64,000 bases of DNA from Streptococcus oralis (lineage in GTDB: Bacteria; Bacillota; Bacilli; Lactobacillales; Streptococcaceae), in NCBI RefSeq assembly GCF_022749195.1, contig NZ_CP094226.1, positions 460,001-524,000 on the forward strand, in the 5' to 3' direction. This document shows, piece by piece, positions 31,862-41,198 of the stretch; position 1 is the first letter of the stretch; each line of letters begins with the position of its first letter. The notes below the pieces were generated by a model that worked only from the letters and a program-made list of their open reading frames with translations, had not been told where the DNA came from and made no database searches. The translations under genes were made by a program, and so were the position numbers.

Positions 31862-31926
31862 CACAATCTCAAAACAGAGGAGAGTGGTTGATGCGTCGGA
31901 CAAAATGAAAACGTATACAAATATAA

Positions 31927-33303
<1,377 letters not shown>

Positions 33304-33323
33304 GCACTAAGTCAGATTGATTC

Positions 33324-33366
33324 CCCCCTTTTCCCTGTGCACTACGGTGTAAGAAAAGGGGGACTT
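33324..33366 (+). terminator. strong hairpin between binding protein and permeases
   Basis: A 10-bp stem CCCCCTTTTC (33324-33333) / GAAAAGGGGG (33353-33362) with a 19-base loop, then ACTTTTGTTT. It probably acts as a partial terminator or mRNA 3'-end stabiliser, giving more binding protein than permease. Confidence 0.75.
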
Positions 33367-33501
33367 TTGTTTGAAATGGTAGGAACTGTCACGAAATTAA
33401 AATGAAGTTCTTACATAAGCGAATCTTAAAAAATTTCATTTTGGTTTTAAAACAGTTCAAGAAAATCAAAAACTATTCTATTTGAAAGAGAGGTGCCGAC
33501 T

Positions 33502-34389
33502 GTGAAAGTCAATAAAATTCGTATGCGGGAAACAGTGATTTCCTACGCTTTCCTAGCACCAGTGTTATTCTTCTTTGTCATCTTTGTTTTGGCTCCTATG
33601 ATTATGGGATTCATTACAAGTTTCTTTAACTACTCCATGACTAAATTTGAGTTTGTGGGCTTGGACAACTACATTCGCATGTTTAAAGACCCTGTCTTTG
33701 TGAAGTCTTTGATCAATACCGTTATCCTGGTTATTGGATCTGTTCCGATTGTGGTTCTCTTCTCGCTCTTTGTAGCATCTCAAACCTATCATCAAAATGC
33801 CATTGCCCGTTCTTTCTATCGTTTCGTCTTCTTCCTTCCTGTAGTTACAGGTAGTGTTGCCGTAACGGTTGTATGGAAATGGATCTATGACCCACTATCA
33901 GGGATTCTAAACTTTGTCCTTAAGTCAAGCCATATCATCAGCCAAAATATTTCTTGGCTGGGTGACAAAAACTGGGCTTTGCTAGCGATTATGATCATCC
34001 TTTTGACAACATCTGTTGGTCAACCGATTATTCTTTATATCGCTGCCATGGGGAATATTGACAACTCACTTGTTGAAGCAGCGCGTGTAGACGGTGCGAC
34101 TGAGTTTCAAGTCTTCTGGAAGATCAAATGGCCTAGCCTTCTTCCAACAACTCTTTACATCGCGATTATTACGACTATCAACTCATTCCAATGTTTCGCT
34201 TTGATTCAGTTGTTGACTTCTGGTGGTCCAAACTACTCAACAAGTACCTTGATGTACTACCTTTACGAAAAAGCCTTCCAATTGACAGAATACGGCTATG
34301 CCAATACCATCGGTGTCTTCTTGGCCGTGATGATTGCCATTGTCAGCTTTGCTCAATTCAAGATCCTCGGAAACGATGTAGAATACTAA
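33502..34389 (+). CDS. satB: sialic-acid-type ABC transporter permease 1 (MalF-like)
   Basis: Membrane permease of 295 aa with six hydrophobic helices and the EAA loop EAARVDGATEFQVFWKIKWPSL near the C-terminal third. The start is taken as GTG 33502 (MKVNKIRMRETVISYAF) because GAGAGG lies 8 bases before it; a GTG three codons upstream overlaps the ribosome-binding site. It forms the channel with the next gene product. No ATPase is encoded here. Streptococcal sugar importers of this class share the ATPase MsmK encoded elsewhere. Confidence 0.92.
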   Translation: MKVNKIRMRETVISYAFLAPVLFFFVIFVLAPMIMGFITSFFNYSMTKFEFVGLDNYIRMFKDPVFVKSLINTVILVIGSVPIVVLFSLFVASQTYHQNAIARSFYRFVFFLPVVTGSVAVTVVWKWIYDPLSGILNFVLKSSHIISQNISWLGDKNWALLAIMIILLTTSVGQPIILYIAAMGNIDNSLVEAARVDGATEFQVFWKIKWPSLLPTTLYIAIITTINSFQCFALIQLLTSGGPNYSTSTLMYYLYEKAFQLTEYGYANTIGVFLAVMIAIVSFAQFKILGNDVEY

Positions 34390-34404
34390 AGAAAGGAGAC
34401 AGTT

Positions 34405-35244
34405 ATGCAACCTACACAAAAGAAACCTTTAACAGCTTTTACTGTTATTTCAACGATTATCTTGCTCTTGTTGACCGTACTGTTCATCTTTCCATTCTAC
34501 TGGATCTTGACAGGGGCCTTCAAATCACAACCTGACACCATTATGATTCCGCCACAGTGGTTCCCTAAAATGCCAACCATGGAGAATTTCCAACAACTCA
34601 TGGTGCAAAACCCTGCTATGCAGTGGATGTGGAACTCTGTATTTATCTCACTGGTAACCATGTTCCTAGTGTGTGCAACCTCTTCTCTAGCAGGTTATGT
34701 CTTGGCTAAGAAACGTTTCTATGGTCAACGCATCCTCTTTGCAGTCTTTATCGCTGCCATGGCTCTTCCAAAACAAGTTGTCCTTGTACCATTGGTACGT
34801 ATCGTCAACTTCATGGGAATTCACGATACTCTTTGGGCAGTTATCTTGCCTTTGATTGGATGGCCATTTGGGGTATTCCTTATGAAACAATTTAGTGAAA
34901 ATATCCCTACAGAATTGCTTGAATCAGCTAAAATCGACGGTTGTGGTGAGATTCGTACCTTCTGGAGCGTAGCCTTCCCTATCGTGAAACCAGGATTTGC
35001 AGCCCTTGCGATCTTTACCTTCATCAATACTTGGAACGACTACTTTATGCAGTTGGTTATGTTGACTTCACGTCAAAACTTAACCATCTCACTCGGGGTT
35101 GCGACCATGCAGGCCGAAATGGCAACCAACTATGGTTTGATCATGGCGGGTGCAGCTCTTGCAGCCGTGCCAATCGTAACCGTCTTCCTTGTCTTCCAAA
35201 AATCCTTCACTCAGGGTATCACTATGGGAGCTGTTAAAGGTTAA
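34405..35244 (+). CDS. satC: sialic-acid-type ABC transporter permease 2 (MalG-like)
   Basis: Second permease of the importer, 279 aa with six hydrophobic helices. The EAA loop is ESAKIDGCGEIRTFWSVAFPIV. It starts 15 bases after the first permease, behind GAAAGGAG. The family is the MalG/CUT1 group that imports oligosaccharides and sialic acid. A BOX element follows immediately after the stop codon. Confidence 0.92.
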   Translation: MQPTQKKPLTAFTVISTIILLLLTVLFIFPFYWILTGAFKSQPDTIMIPPQWFPKMPTMENFQQLMVQNPAMQWMWNSVFISLVTMFLVCATSSLAGYVLAKKRFYGQRILFAVFIAAMALPKQVVLVPLVRIVNFMGIHDTLWAVILPLIGWPFGVFLMKQFSENIPTELLESAKIDGCGEIRTFWSVAFPIVKPGFAALAIFTFINTWNDYFMQLVMLTSRQNLTISLGVATMQAEMATNYGLIMAGAALAAVPIVTVFLVFQKSFTQGITMGAVKG

Positions 35245-35245
35245 G

Positions 35246-35350
35246 ATCTTGCGAAAATCGAGCTTAAACGACGTTAGCGTTACCTTGCCATACTTAAGTA
35301 TTGCCTGGGGTTAGCTTCCTAGTTTGTTCTTCGATTTTCATTGAGTATAA
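35246..35350 (+). repeat. BOX element without boxB (boxA-boxC)
   Basis: GATCTTGCGAAAATCGAGC... ACGTTAGCGTTACCTTGCC (degenerate boxA) is joined to GGTTAGCTTCCTAGTTTG...TTTTCATTGAGTATAA (boxC). About 105 bp, consistent with boxA plus boxC and no boxB. It begins just after the permease stop. Confidence 0.82.
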
Positions 35351-35689
35351 GAGAATACAGAGTTATAAGTGTCTACAAAATGGAGAGTATGCAGTTGCTT
35401 CGTGAAGTTTTGTCAGACACTTATAAACTTAAGAATGAACTCTTTTCATGATACTAGTTAGAGTAGGTTCGTTTTATGGTAACTATTTCCCGCTTTAGTG
35501 GTATCTAAGATAAGCATCTTATGCTTATCTTAGACGGAATTTTTGAGACTGACGATGAAAGAGCAAAAGGCTCAAAAATTAGGAATGAAATTCCGAAGGA
35601 ATTTGCTTCCGTCCGCACTATTACAGGGAAATAGAGAAAGGATAACTCGAAACTGAAAAATAGTAACTATCAGAAACGAAGGAAACAGT
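35351..35689 (+). repeat. fold-back intergenic element(s)
   Basis: The 339 bases before yhcH contain no ORF but strong secondary structure. First, an 18-bp stem with one bulge: TTATAAGTGTCT (35363-35374) with ACAAAA against TTTTGT and AGACACTTATAA (35415-35426), enclosing GCTTCGTGAAG. Second, a perfect 14-bp hairpin, TCTAAGATAAGCAT/ATGCTTATCTTAGA (35504-35534). Third, nested arms GACGGAA...TTCCGTC and ATTTTTGAG...CTCAAAAAT. ACTATTTCCC and GGGAAATAG lie near the two ends. This looks like one or two non-autonomous mobile repeats. Confidence 0.65.
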
Positions 35690-36142
35690 ATGATTTTTGA
35701 CGATTTGAAAAACATCGCCTTTTACAAGGGAATCCATCCCAATCTAGACAAGGCTATCGACTATCTCTATCAGCACCGTAAGGATTCTTTCGAACTCGGT
35801 AAGTATGAGATTGACGGGGATAAGGTCTTTCTAGTTGTTCAGGAAAATGTCCTCAATCAAGCTGAAAATGATCAATTTGAGCACCATAAGAACTATGCAG
35901 ACTTGCATTTGCTGGTAGAAGGACATGAATATTCGAGCTACGGTTCACGTATCAAAGACGAAGCGGTAGCATTTGACGAAGCGAGCGACATTGGATTTGT
36001 CCATTGTCATGAAAAATACCCACTCTTGTTGGGCTATCACAATTTTGCAATTTTCTTCCCAGGAGAACCACACCAGCCAAATGGCTACGCGGGTATGGAA
36101 GAAAAGGTTCGCAAATATCTCTTTAAAATTTTGATTGATTAA
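35690..36142 (+). CDS. YhcH/YjgK/YiaL family protein
   Basis: A 150-aa beta-rich (cupin-like) protein of the YhcH/DUF386 family. Conserved parts are VFLVVQENVLNQAENDQFEHHKNYADLHLLVEGHE and FAIFFPGEPHQPNG, containing the metal-binding H/E residues. YhcH proteins accompany sialic-acid catabolic genes in many bacteria and are thought to act on sugar anomers, possibly opening or mutarotating sialic acid. It lies between the importer and yesL. Confidence 0.88.
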   Translation: MIFDDLKNIAFYKGIHPNLDKAIDYLYQHRKDSFELGKYEIDGDKVFLVVQENVLNQAENDQFEHHKNYADLHLLVEGHEYSSYGSRIKDEAVAFDEASDIGFVHCHEKYPLLLGYHNFAIFFPGEPHQPNGYAGMEEKVRKYLFKILID

Positions 36143-36162
36143 AAGAATCAGGAGGAGCAAAC

Positions 36163-36807
36163 ATGGCACAAAAAGGAGTAAGCCTTATCAAGGCAGCATT
36201 TGATACAGATAATTTTCTCATGCGTTTCAGTGAGAAGGTCTTGGATATCGTGACAGTCAATCTTCTTTTTGTCGTCTCTTGTTTGCCCATCGTGACGATT
36301 GGAGTGGCGAAAATCAGCCTCTATGAGACTATGTTCGAGATTAAGAGAAGCAGACGGGTACCAGTCTTTAGAACTTATATAAGGGCCTTCAAGCAAAATT
36401 TGAAACTGGGGCTTCAGTTGGGTCTGTTAGAGTTGGGCATTGTGTCATTAAGCCTTCTAGACCTCTATCTCTTCTGGGGACAGACAGCTTTGCCTTTCCA
36501 GATTGTCAAGGCTATTTGTTTGGGGATTCTCATCTTCCTCACTCTCGTGATGTTGGCTAGTTATCCCATCGCTGCGCGCTATGATTTGTCTTGGAAAGAA
36601 GTGTTGCAAAAGGGGCTTATCTTGGCAAGTTTTAACTTTCCATGGTTCTTCCTCATGTTGGCCATTCTCTTTCTTATTGTGATGGTTCTTTATCTATCCG
36701 CCTTCACTCTCCTTTTGGGTGGATCGGGCTTTATCCTCTTTGGTTTTGGTTTGCTGGTCTTTCTCCAAGCAGGATTGATGGAGAGAATTTTCGCCAAATA
36801 CCAGTAG
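36163..36807 (+). CDS. YesL family membrane protein (DUF624)
   Basis: A 214-aa membrane protein with about five hydrophobic helices and the DUF624/YesL start (DNFLMRFSEKVLDIVTVNLLFVVSCLPIVTIGVAKISLYETMFEIKRS). Genes of this family lie next to ABC sugar importers in Firmicutes; function unknown, perhaps an accessory of the importer. It starts 20 bases after the YhcH-type gene behind GGAGGAG. Confidence 0.87.
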   Translation: MAQKGVSLIKAAFDTDNFLMRFSEKVLDIVTVNLLFVVSCLPIVTIGVAKISLYETMFEIKRSRRVPVFRTYIRAFKQNLKLGLQLGLLELGIVSLSLLDLYLFWGQTALPFQIVKAICLGILIFLTLVMLASYPIAARYDLSWKEVLQKGLILASFNFPWFFLMLAILFLIVMVLYLSAFTLLLGGSGFILFGFGLLVFLQAGLMERIFAKYQ

Positions 36808-36819
36808 GATGGCTTGTTT

Positions 36820-36919
36820 CTGAAACTACTTTCAATCGTTATAGTTTCTAAAATACAAGTAGAAACTAAAATCTAAGTGTATACAAGATATTGAAAGCGA
36901 TTTTCACAAGGTGTATACT
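36820..36919 (+). promoter_or_regulatory. lyase promoter with bipartite nan operator and cre-like box
   Basis: CTGAAACTACTTTCAA (36820-36835), second motif GAAACTAAAATCTAAG at +42 (36862), -35 TTGAAA (36891-36896), 17-bp spacer and -10 TATACT (36914-36919, +94). TGAAAGCGATTTTCA overlaps the -35 and is cre-like. It starts a second transcription unit for the lyase and nanK. Confidence 0.72.
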
Positions 36920-36977
36920 AAACTTGTAAAAAATAGAACTGCTCTCAGCAGAAAAAAGAAATCTTAGGAGAAAATCT

Positions 36978-37895
36978 ATGTCAGATTTGAAAAAATACGA
37001 AGGTGTCATTCCAGCCTTCTACGCATGTTATGATGATCAAGGAGAAGTCAGTCCAGAGCGTACGCGTGCCTTGGTTCAATACTTCATTGATAAGGGAGTT
37101 CAAGGTCTCTATGTCAACGGTTCTTCTGGTGAATGTATCTACCAAAGTGTGGCAGACCGCAAATTGATTTTGGAAGAAGTCATGGCAGTTGCCAAAGGAA
37201 AATTGACTATCATTGCTCACGTTGCTTGCAATAATACCAAAGACAGTATGGAACTTGCTCGCCACGCAGAAAGCTTGGGTGTAGATGCCATTGCAACGAT
37301 TCCACCGATTTACTTCCGCTTGCCTGAGTACTCAGTTGCTAAATACTGGAATGACATTAGTGCTGCAGCTCCAAACACAGACTACGTGATTTACAACATT
37401 CCTCAATTGGCAGGTGTTGCTTTGACTCCAAGTCTCTACACTGAAATGTTGAAGAATCCTCGTGTTATCGGTGTTAAGAACTCTTCTATGCCAGTTCAAG
37501 ATATCCAAACCTTTGTCAGCCTTGGTGGAGAAGATCATATCGTATTCAATGGTCCAGATGAACAGTTCCTAGGTGGCCGCCTCATGGGTGCTAAAGCTGG
37601 TATCGGTGGTACTTATGGTGCGATGCCAGAACTCTTCTTGAAACTCAATGAGTTGATTGCTGAGAAAGACTTGGAAACAGCGCGTGAATTGCAATACGCT
37701 ATCAATGCAATCATTGGTAAATTGACTGCTGCACATGGAAATATGTACGGTGTCATCAAAGAAGTCTTGAAAATCAATGAAGGCTTGAACATTGGATCAG
37801 TTCGTTCACCATTGACACCAGTGACTGAAGAGGATCGACCAGTTGTAGAAGTAGCAGCGCAATTGATTCGTGAAACCAAGGAGCGCTTCCTCTAA
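36978..37895 (+). CDS. N-acetylneuraminate lyase
   Basis: Aldolase of the dihydrodipicolinate synthase family, 305 aa, that splits N-acetylneuraminate into ManNAc and pyruvate. YVNGSSGECIY carries the GSTGE-like carboxylate-binding motif. The Schiff-base lysine is K167 in VIGVKNSS, and the conserved tyrosine lies in DYVIYNIPQLAGVALT. The gene is often called nanA in other bacteria; that symbol is avoided here because the sialidase has it. It is followed 17 bases later by nanK. Confidence 0.94.
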   Translation: MSDLKKYEGVIPAFYACYDDQGEVSPERTRALVQYFIDKGVQGLYVNGSSGECIYQSVADRKLILEEVMAVAKGKLTIIAHVACNNTKDSMELARHAESLGVDAIATIPPIYFRLPEYSVAKYWNDISAAAPNTDYVIYNIPQLAGVALTPSLYTEMLKNPRVIGVKNSSMPVQDIQTFVSLGGEDHIVFNGPDEQFLGGRLMGAKAGIGGTYGAMPELFLKLNELIAEKDLETARELQYAINAIIGKLTAAHGNMYGVIKEVLKINEGLNIGSVRSPLTPVTEEDRPVVEVAAQLIRETKERFL

Positions 37896-37912
37896 TCCAT
37901 AAGGAGGTATTT

Positions 37913-38797
37913 ATGACACACTACGTTGCAATTGATATCGGTGGAACCAACATCAAATATGGTTTGATTGACCAAGAAGGCCAACTTGTTGAATCGCATG
38001 AAATGCCAACCGAGGCGCATAAGGGTGGACCTCATATCTTACAAAAGACAAAAGATATCGTAGCCAGCTATATAGAAAAATGCCCAGTAGCAGGTGTTGC
38101 CATTTCTTCTGCAGGAATGGTGGATCCTGATAAGGGTGAGATTTTCTATGCTGGTCCTCAGATTCCCAACTATGCAGGAACCCAGTTCAAGAAGGAAATC
38201 AAGACGAGTTTTGCTATTCCTTGTGAGATTGAAAATGATGTCAACTGTGCAGGTCTGGCTGAGGCAGTATCTGGTTCAGGCAAGGGAGCGAGTGTGACAC
38301 TTTGCTTGACCATTGGAACCGGTATCGGTGGTTGCTTGATTATGGATGGGAAAGTCTTCCATGGATTTAGCAATTCGGCCTGCGAAGTTGGTTACATGCA
38401 CATGCAGGATGGAGCTTTTCAGGATCTTGCTTCTACGACAGCCTTGGTTGAGTATGTAGCAACAGCTCACGGTGATCCAGTTGATCAGTGGAATGGCCGA
38501 CGCATTTTCAAGGAGGCCACTGAAGGAAATAAAATCTGTATGGCAGGTATTGACCGCATGGTAGACTATCTAGGAAAAGGTCTGGCAAATATTTGCTATG
38601 TGGCCAATCCAGAAGTGGTCATTCTCGGTGGCGGTATCATGGGGCAAGAGGCTATCCTCAAACCAAAGATCCGCGCATCCTTGAAGGCGGCCTTGGTACC
38701 AAGCTTAGCTGAAAAAACACGATTGGAATTTGCCCATCACCAAAATACAGCAGGGATGTTGGGTGCCTATTATCATTTCAAAACAAAACAATCCTAG
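37913..38797 (+). CDS. nanK: ROK family N-acetylmannosamine kinase
   Basis: Sugar kinase of 294 aa that phosphorylates ManNAc to ManNAc-6-phosphate for NanE. The ATP-binding DIGGTNIKYG is at residues 7-16, the ROK signature around ENDVNCAGLAEA is present, and GTGIGGCLI follows. The zinc motif CxCGxxGCxE of most ROK kinases is absent; the region reads FSNSACEVGYMHM. The last 20 codons are duplicated downstream at 39933, on the other side of the methyltransferase cassette. Confidence 0.92.
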   Translation: MTHYVAIDIGGTNIKYGLIDQEGQLVESHEMPTEAHKGGPHILQKTKDIVASYIEKCPVAGVAISSAGMVDPDKGEIFYAGPQIPNYAGTQFKKEIKTSFAIPCEIENDVNCAGLAEAVSGSGKGASVTLCLTIGTGIGGCLIMDGKVFHGFSNSACEVGYMHMQDGAFQDLASTTALVEYVATAHGDPVDQWNGRRIFKEATEGNKICMAGIDRMVDYLGKGLANICYVANPEVVILGGGIMGQEAILKPKIRASLKAALVPSLAEKTRLEFAHHQNTAGMLGAYYHFKTKQS

Positions 38798-39125
38798 TTT
38801 GGAACTATAGAATTAAGAAAAACACTGAATCACTACTCGAGTGAAAACTGTTTTGCTTAATTCTTTTTTTATTGAAAAATTTAAGCCAAAGGAGGTAATC
38901 GTGAGAAACTAGGAGAAAATAAGCATCTTGTATGAAAGGTTGAAGCGAGAGCAATTCTATCATAAAATTCAACTAGTGTTTAGTTTGAGTAAATGAGAAA
39001 ATGTGGAAAAATGATATAATGAGGTGGACGAAAAATTGACAAATTAAAATTTCTAGAGGTGAGAGAAGTGTGGCAACACATCCAACTTAAATCGAAATAC
39101 TATAAAATTACGAGGAGATTGTAAG
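38798..39125 (+). other. intergenic region between nanK and the methyltransferase
   Basis: 328 bases. It contains a terminator (38812-38873), a perfect AAAGGAGGT followed by GTG AGA AAC TAG (38888-38912), which looks like the start of a destroyed gene, and a TATAAT at 39015-39020. A small GTGT-GGCA-ACAC hairpin lies near 39069. ACGAGGAG is the ribosome-binding site of the next gene. Confidence 0.55.
38812..38873 (+). terminator. nanK terminator
   Basis: A long imperfect stem: AGAATTAAG...CACTGAATCACT against AGTGAAAACTG...CTTAATTCT, then TTTTTTT. Confidence 0.75.
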
Positions 39126-39890
39126 ATGAGTAATTATATAAAATTAAATGAAGATAGATGGAATAATGTAAAAAATGCCTATACTGAGCCATTGACACAG
39201 GAAGAATTAGAAGAAGTTAGAAAGCATCCAATTTCTGTCGCCTTAACTGTGGGGAAAAAAGTTCCGATAGAATGGTTTGAAAAAGCCAAGGGAAAAAAGA
39301 TATTAGGGTTAGCTTGTGGTGGTGGACAGCAGGGTCCTGTTTTTGCTGCAAAAGGTTATGATGTCACCATTATGGATTTTTCTAAATCACAATTAGAAAG
39401 AGATGAAATGGTTGCAAAACGAGAAGGCTTAAAAATCAATACCGTTCAAGGTGATATGACAAAACCATTTCCATTTGAAAATGAAACTTTTGATATTGTT
39501 TTCAATCCGGTTTCAAATGTATACATAGAGGATTTAGAAAACATGTATAAAGAAGCCTCTCGAGTATTGAAAAAGGGCGGTTTGTTAATGGTCGGATTTA
39601 TGAATCCTTGGATCTACATGTATGATGCTGACACTGTATGGGACAAACCCGATGAGGAATTACAGTTAAAGTTTTCACTACCTTTTAATTCAAGAGAGCT
39701 TGAAGAGGAAGGCAAAATCACCATCAATCCAGAATATGGATATGAATTTAGCCATACCTTAGAAAGTCAGATTAGAGGACAACTAAAAAACGGCCTCGCT
39801 ATGATCGATTTTTATGAATCGTGTGACAAAAGACATCGCTTATCACCTTATGGAAATGACTATATAGCTACACTTTGCATTAAACTATAA
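39126..39890 (+). CDS. class I SAM-dependent methyltransferase
   Basis: A 254-aa Rossmann-fold methyltransferase. Motif I is KILGLACGGGQQGP (about residues 58-71), the acidic motif II is VTIMDFS, motif III is VQGDMTKPFPFENETFDIVF, and VLKKGGLLMVGF is the post-IV strand. The substrate is unknown; the type resembles small-molecule or UbiE-like enzymes. The gene stands alone in a cassette flanked by two copies of the nanK 3' end, so it appears to be a recent insertion into the nan locus. Confidence 0.85.
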   Translation: MSNYIKLNEDRWNNVKNAYTEPLTQEELEEVRKHPISVALTVGKKVPIEWFEKAKGKKILGLACGGGQQGPVFAAKGYDVTIMDFSKSQLERDEMVAKREGLKINTVQGDMTKPFPFENETFDIVFNPVSNVYIEDLENMYKEASRVLKKGGLLMVGFMNPWIYMYDADTVWDKPDEELQLKFSLPFNSRELEEEGKITINPEYGYEFSHTLESQIRGQLKNGLAMIDFYESCDKRHRLSPYGNDYIATLCIKL

Positions 39891-39932
39891 TGTTATGGAA
39901 CATACTTCAGGAGAATAGCCCGTTTTATTTTC

Positions 39933-39990
39933 CGATTAGAATTTGCCCATCACCAAAACACAGCAGGTGTGTTGGGAGCCTATTATCATT
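39933..39990 (+). pseudogene. duplicated nanK 3' fragment
   Basis: This segment repeats the end of nanK (38732-38782) with few differences. It encodes RLEFAHHQNTAGVLGAYYHF, against the nanK ending RLEFAHHQNTAGMLGAYYHF. A BOX fragment interrupts it after TATCATTTTA, and the sequence AAAACAAAATAATCCTAGTTTGG that follows the BOX also occurs in near-identical form after nanK. Confidence 0.85.
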
Positions 39991-40059
39991 TTATACTCAA
40001 TGAAAATCAAAGAGCAAAGTGAAGCTGACGTGGTTTGAAGAGATTTTCGAAGAGTATTA
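39991..40059 (-). repeat. truncated BOX element
   Basis: TATACTCAATGAAAATCAAAG (boxC end) is joined to GCTGACGTGGTTTGAAG...TTTTCGAAGAGTATTA (boxA end). About 68 bp, reverse orientation relative to the first BOX, internally deleted. It sits inside the duplicated nanK tail. Confidence 0.8.
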
Positions 40060-40062
40060 AAA

Positions 40063-40102
40063 CAAAATAATCCTAGTTTGGTTTAACCAAACTAGGATTT
40101 TC
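40063..40102. terminator. bidirectional terminator of nanR and the nan locus
   Basis: A 12-bp perfect stem ATCCTAGTTTGG (40070-40081) / CCAAACTAGGAT (40087-40098) with loop TTTAA and A/T runs on both sides. The nanR stop codon (40092-40094) lies within the stem. Confidence 0.9.
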
Positions 40103-40943
40103 TAACACGTTTTTGTCTACGATAGCCGTTGAGCTTTTTGTTTTCCCAATAACTATTAAAGATTTTTTCTTTGCTATCGCGATTGATTTCTAAAAAGTAG
40201 GCATAAATCAAATCTATTAAAATGAGCATAGGGAGTTGAGCGGAAATACGCTGGATGTAAGAAGATTGACTATGGCTTGCCACAAGGACCGTTTCGGTGT
40301 AGGCCTGACTGTTTTTGTTTGGAGCGCTGGTAAATAAAATGGTCTTGGCACCCATTTCCTTGGCATCCAACAAACTATCGAGGACGGATTGGGTAGTTCC
40401 TGATAGGGAAAAGCCAAGTACCAGACAGTTTTCATCCATGATACTGGTCGTCCAAGCAAAGCCATCCTGATCGGTCAAAGCTTCACAGACAACACCTAGT
40501 CGCATAAAGCGCAGTTTCATCTCACGGGCAATCAGACCAGAACTTCCCGTCCCAAAGAAGTAAACTCGTTCTGCGTCATCGATTAATTGGGCGACGCGTT
40601 CCAGTTGTTCTTCGTCAATCAAATCCTGTGTTTGTTCTCGCATGATACTGTAGCTTCGCAAAACACGTTTGGTTAAAGGACTGTGTTTGTGCGAATGAGT
40701 GTCCGGTTTACTAGCTTGGTGCTGGTATTGAAAGACGAATTCTCGGTAGCCTGTAAAACCACACTTTTTGGCAAAGCGGGTCAAGGCTGCTTGGGAGATA
40801 TGTAATTTCTGGGTAACTTGCTGAGAAGAGAGATCATCTTGGATCGTTTCAGCTTGCAAAAAATAGCGAGCGATTTCTTGCTCGAGCTCGGTTAATTCTT
40901 CAAAATGGAGGTCGATTATGGTTGCGATATCTGGCTTGTTCAT
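40092..40943 (-). CDS. nanR: RpiR family regulator of the nan genes (NanR)
   Basis: A 283-aa regulator with an N-terminal RpiR helix-turn-helix (residues 1-77, SSQQVTQKLHISQAALTRFAKKCGFTGYREF) and a C-terminal SIS sugar-phosphate domain (about 120-255, YFFGTGSSGLIAREMKLRFMRLG and GFSLSGTTQSVL). In pneumococcus NanR is reported to activate nan genes in response to sialic acid. The palindromes CTGAAASTACTTTCAG before nanA, nanE and the lyase are the best candidates for its sites. GTTAACGCTTTCC (near 40978) upstream is a reverse-strand cre-like sequence, suggesting glucose control. Confidence 0.9.
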   Translation of the reverse strand: MNKPDIATIIDLHFEELTELEQEIARYFLQAETIQDDLSSQQVTQKLHISQAALTRFAKKCGFTGYREFVFQYQHQASKPDTHSHKHSPLTKRVLRSYSIMREQTQDLIDEEQLERVAQLIDDAERVYFFGTGSSGLIAREMKLRFMRLGVVCEALTDQDGFAWTTSIMDENCLVLGFSLSGTTQSVLDSLLDAKEMGAKTILFTSAPNKNSQAYTETVLVASHSQSSYIQRISAQLPMLILIDLIYAYFLEINRDSKEKIFNSYWENKKLNGYRRQKRVRKS

Positions 40944-41198
40944 GAGGCTCCTTTTTATGAGTCAAAGTCTTAAAAGTTAACGCTTTCCTAACTATTACTA
41001 TCATTATATCATAGAAAATAGGATAACCAAATAAAAAGGTATTTTCAGTTAAAAGTCAAAAAATACTTCGACTTTTCCAAGAGTTTCTCCGTAAAATATG
41101 GTACAATGAAATGTGCTGAGCTTCACCTATTTACTCTATTATTTTAGGGGGAATAAAGGTGGAAATCGGGAATTTTTCTAGAAAAGAGTCTTAGTTGT

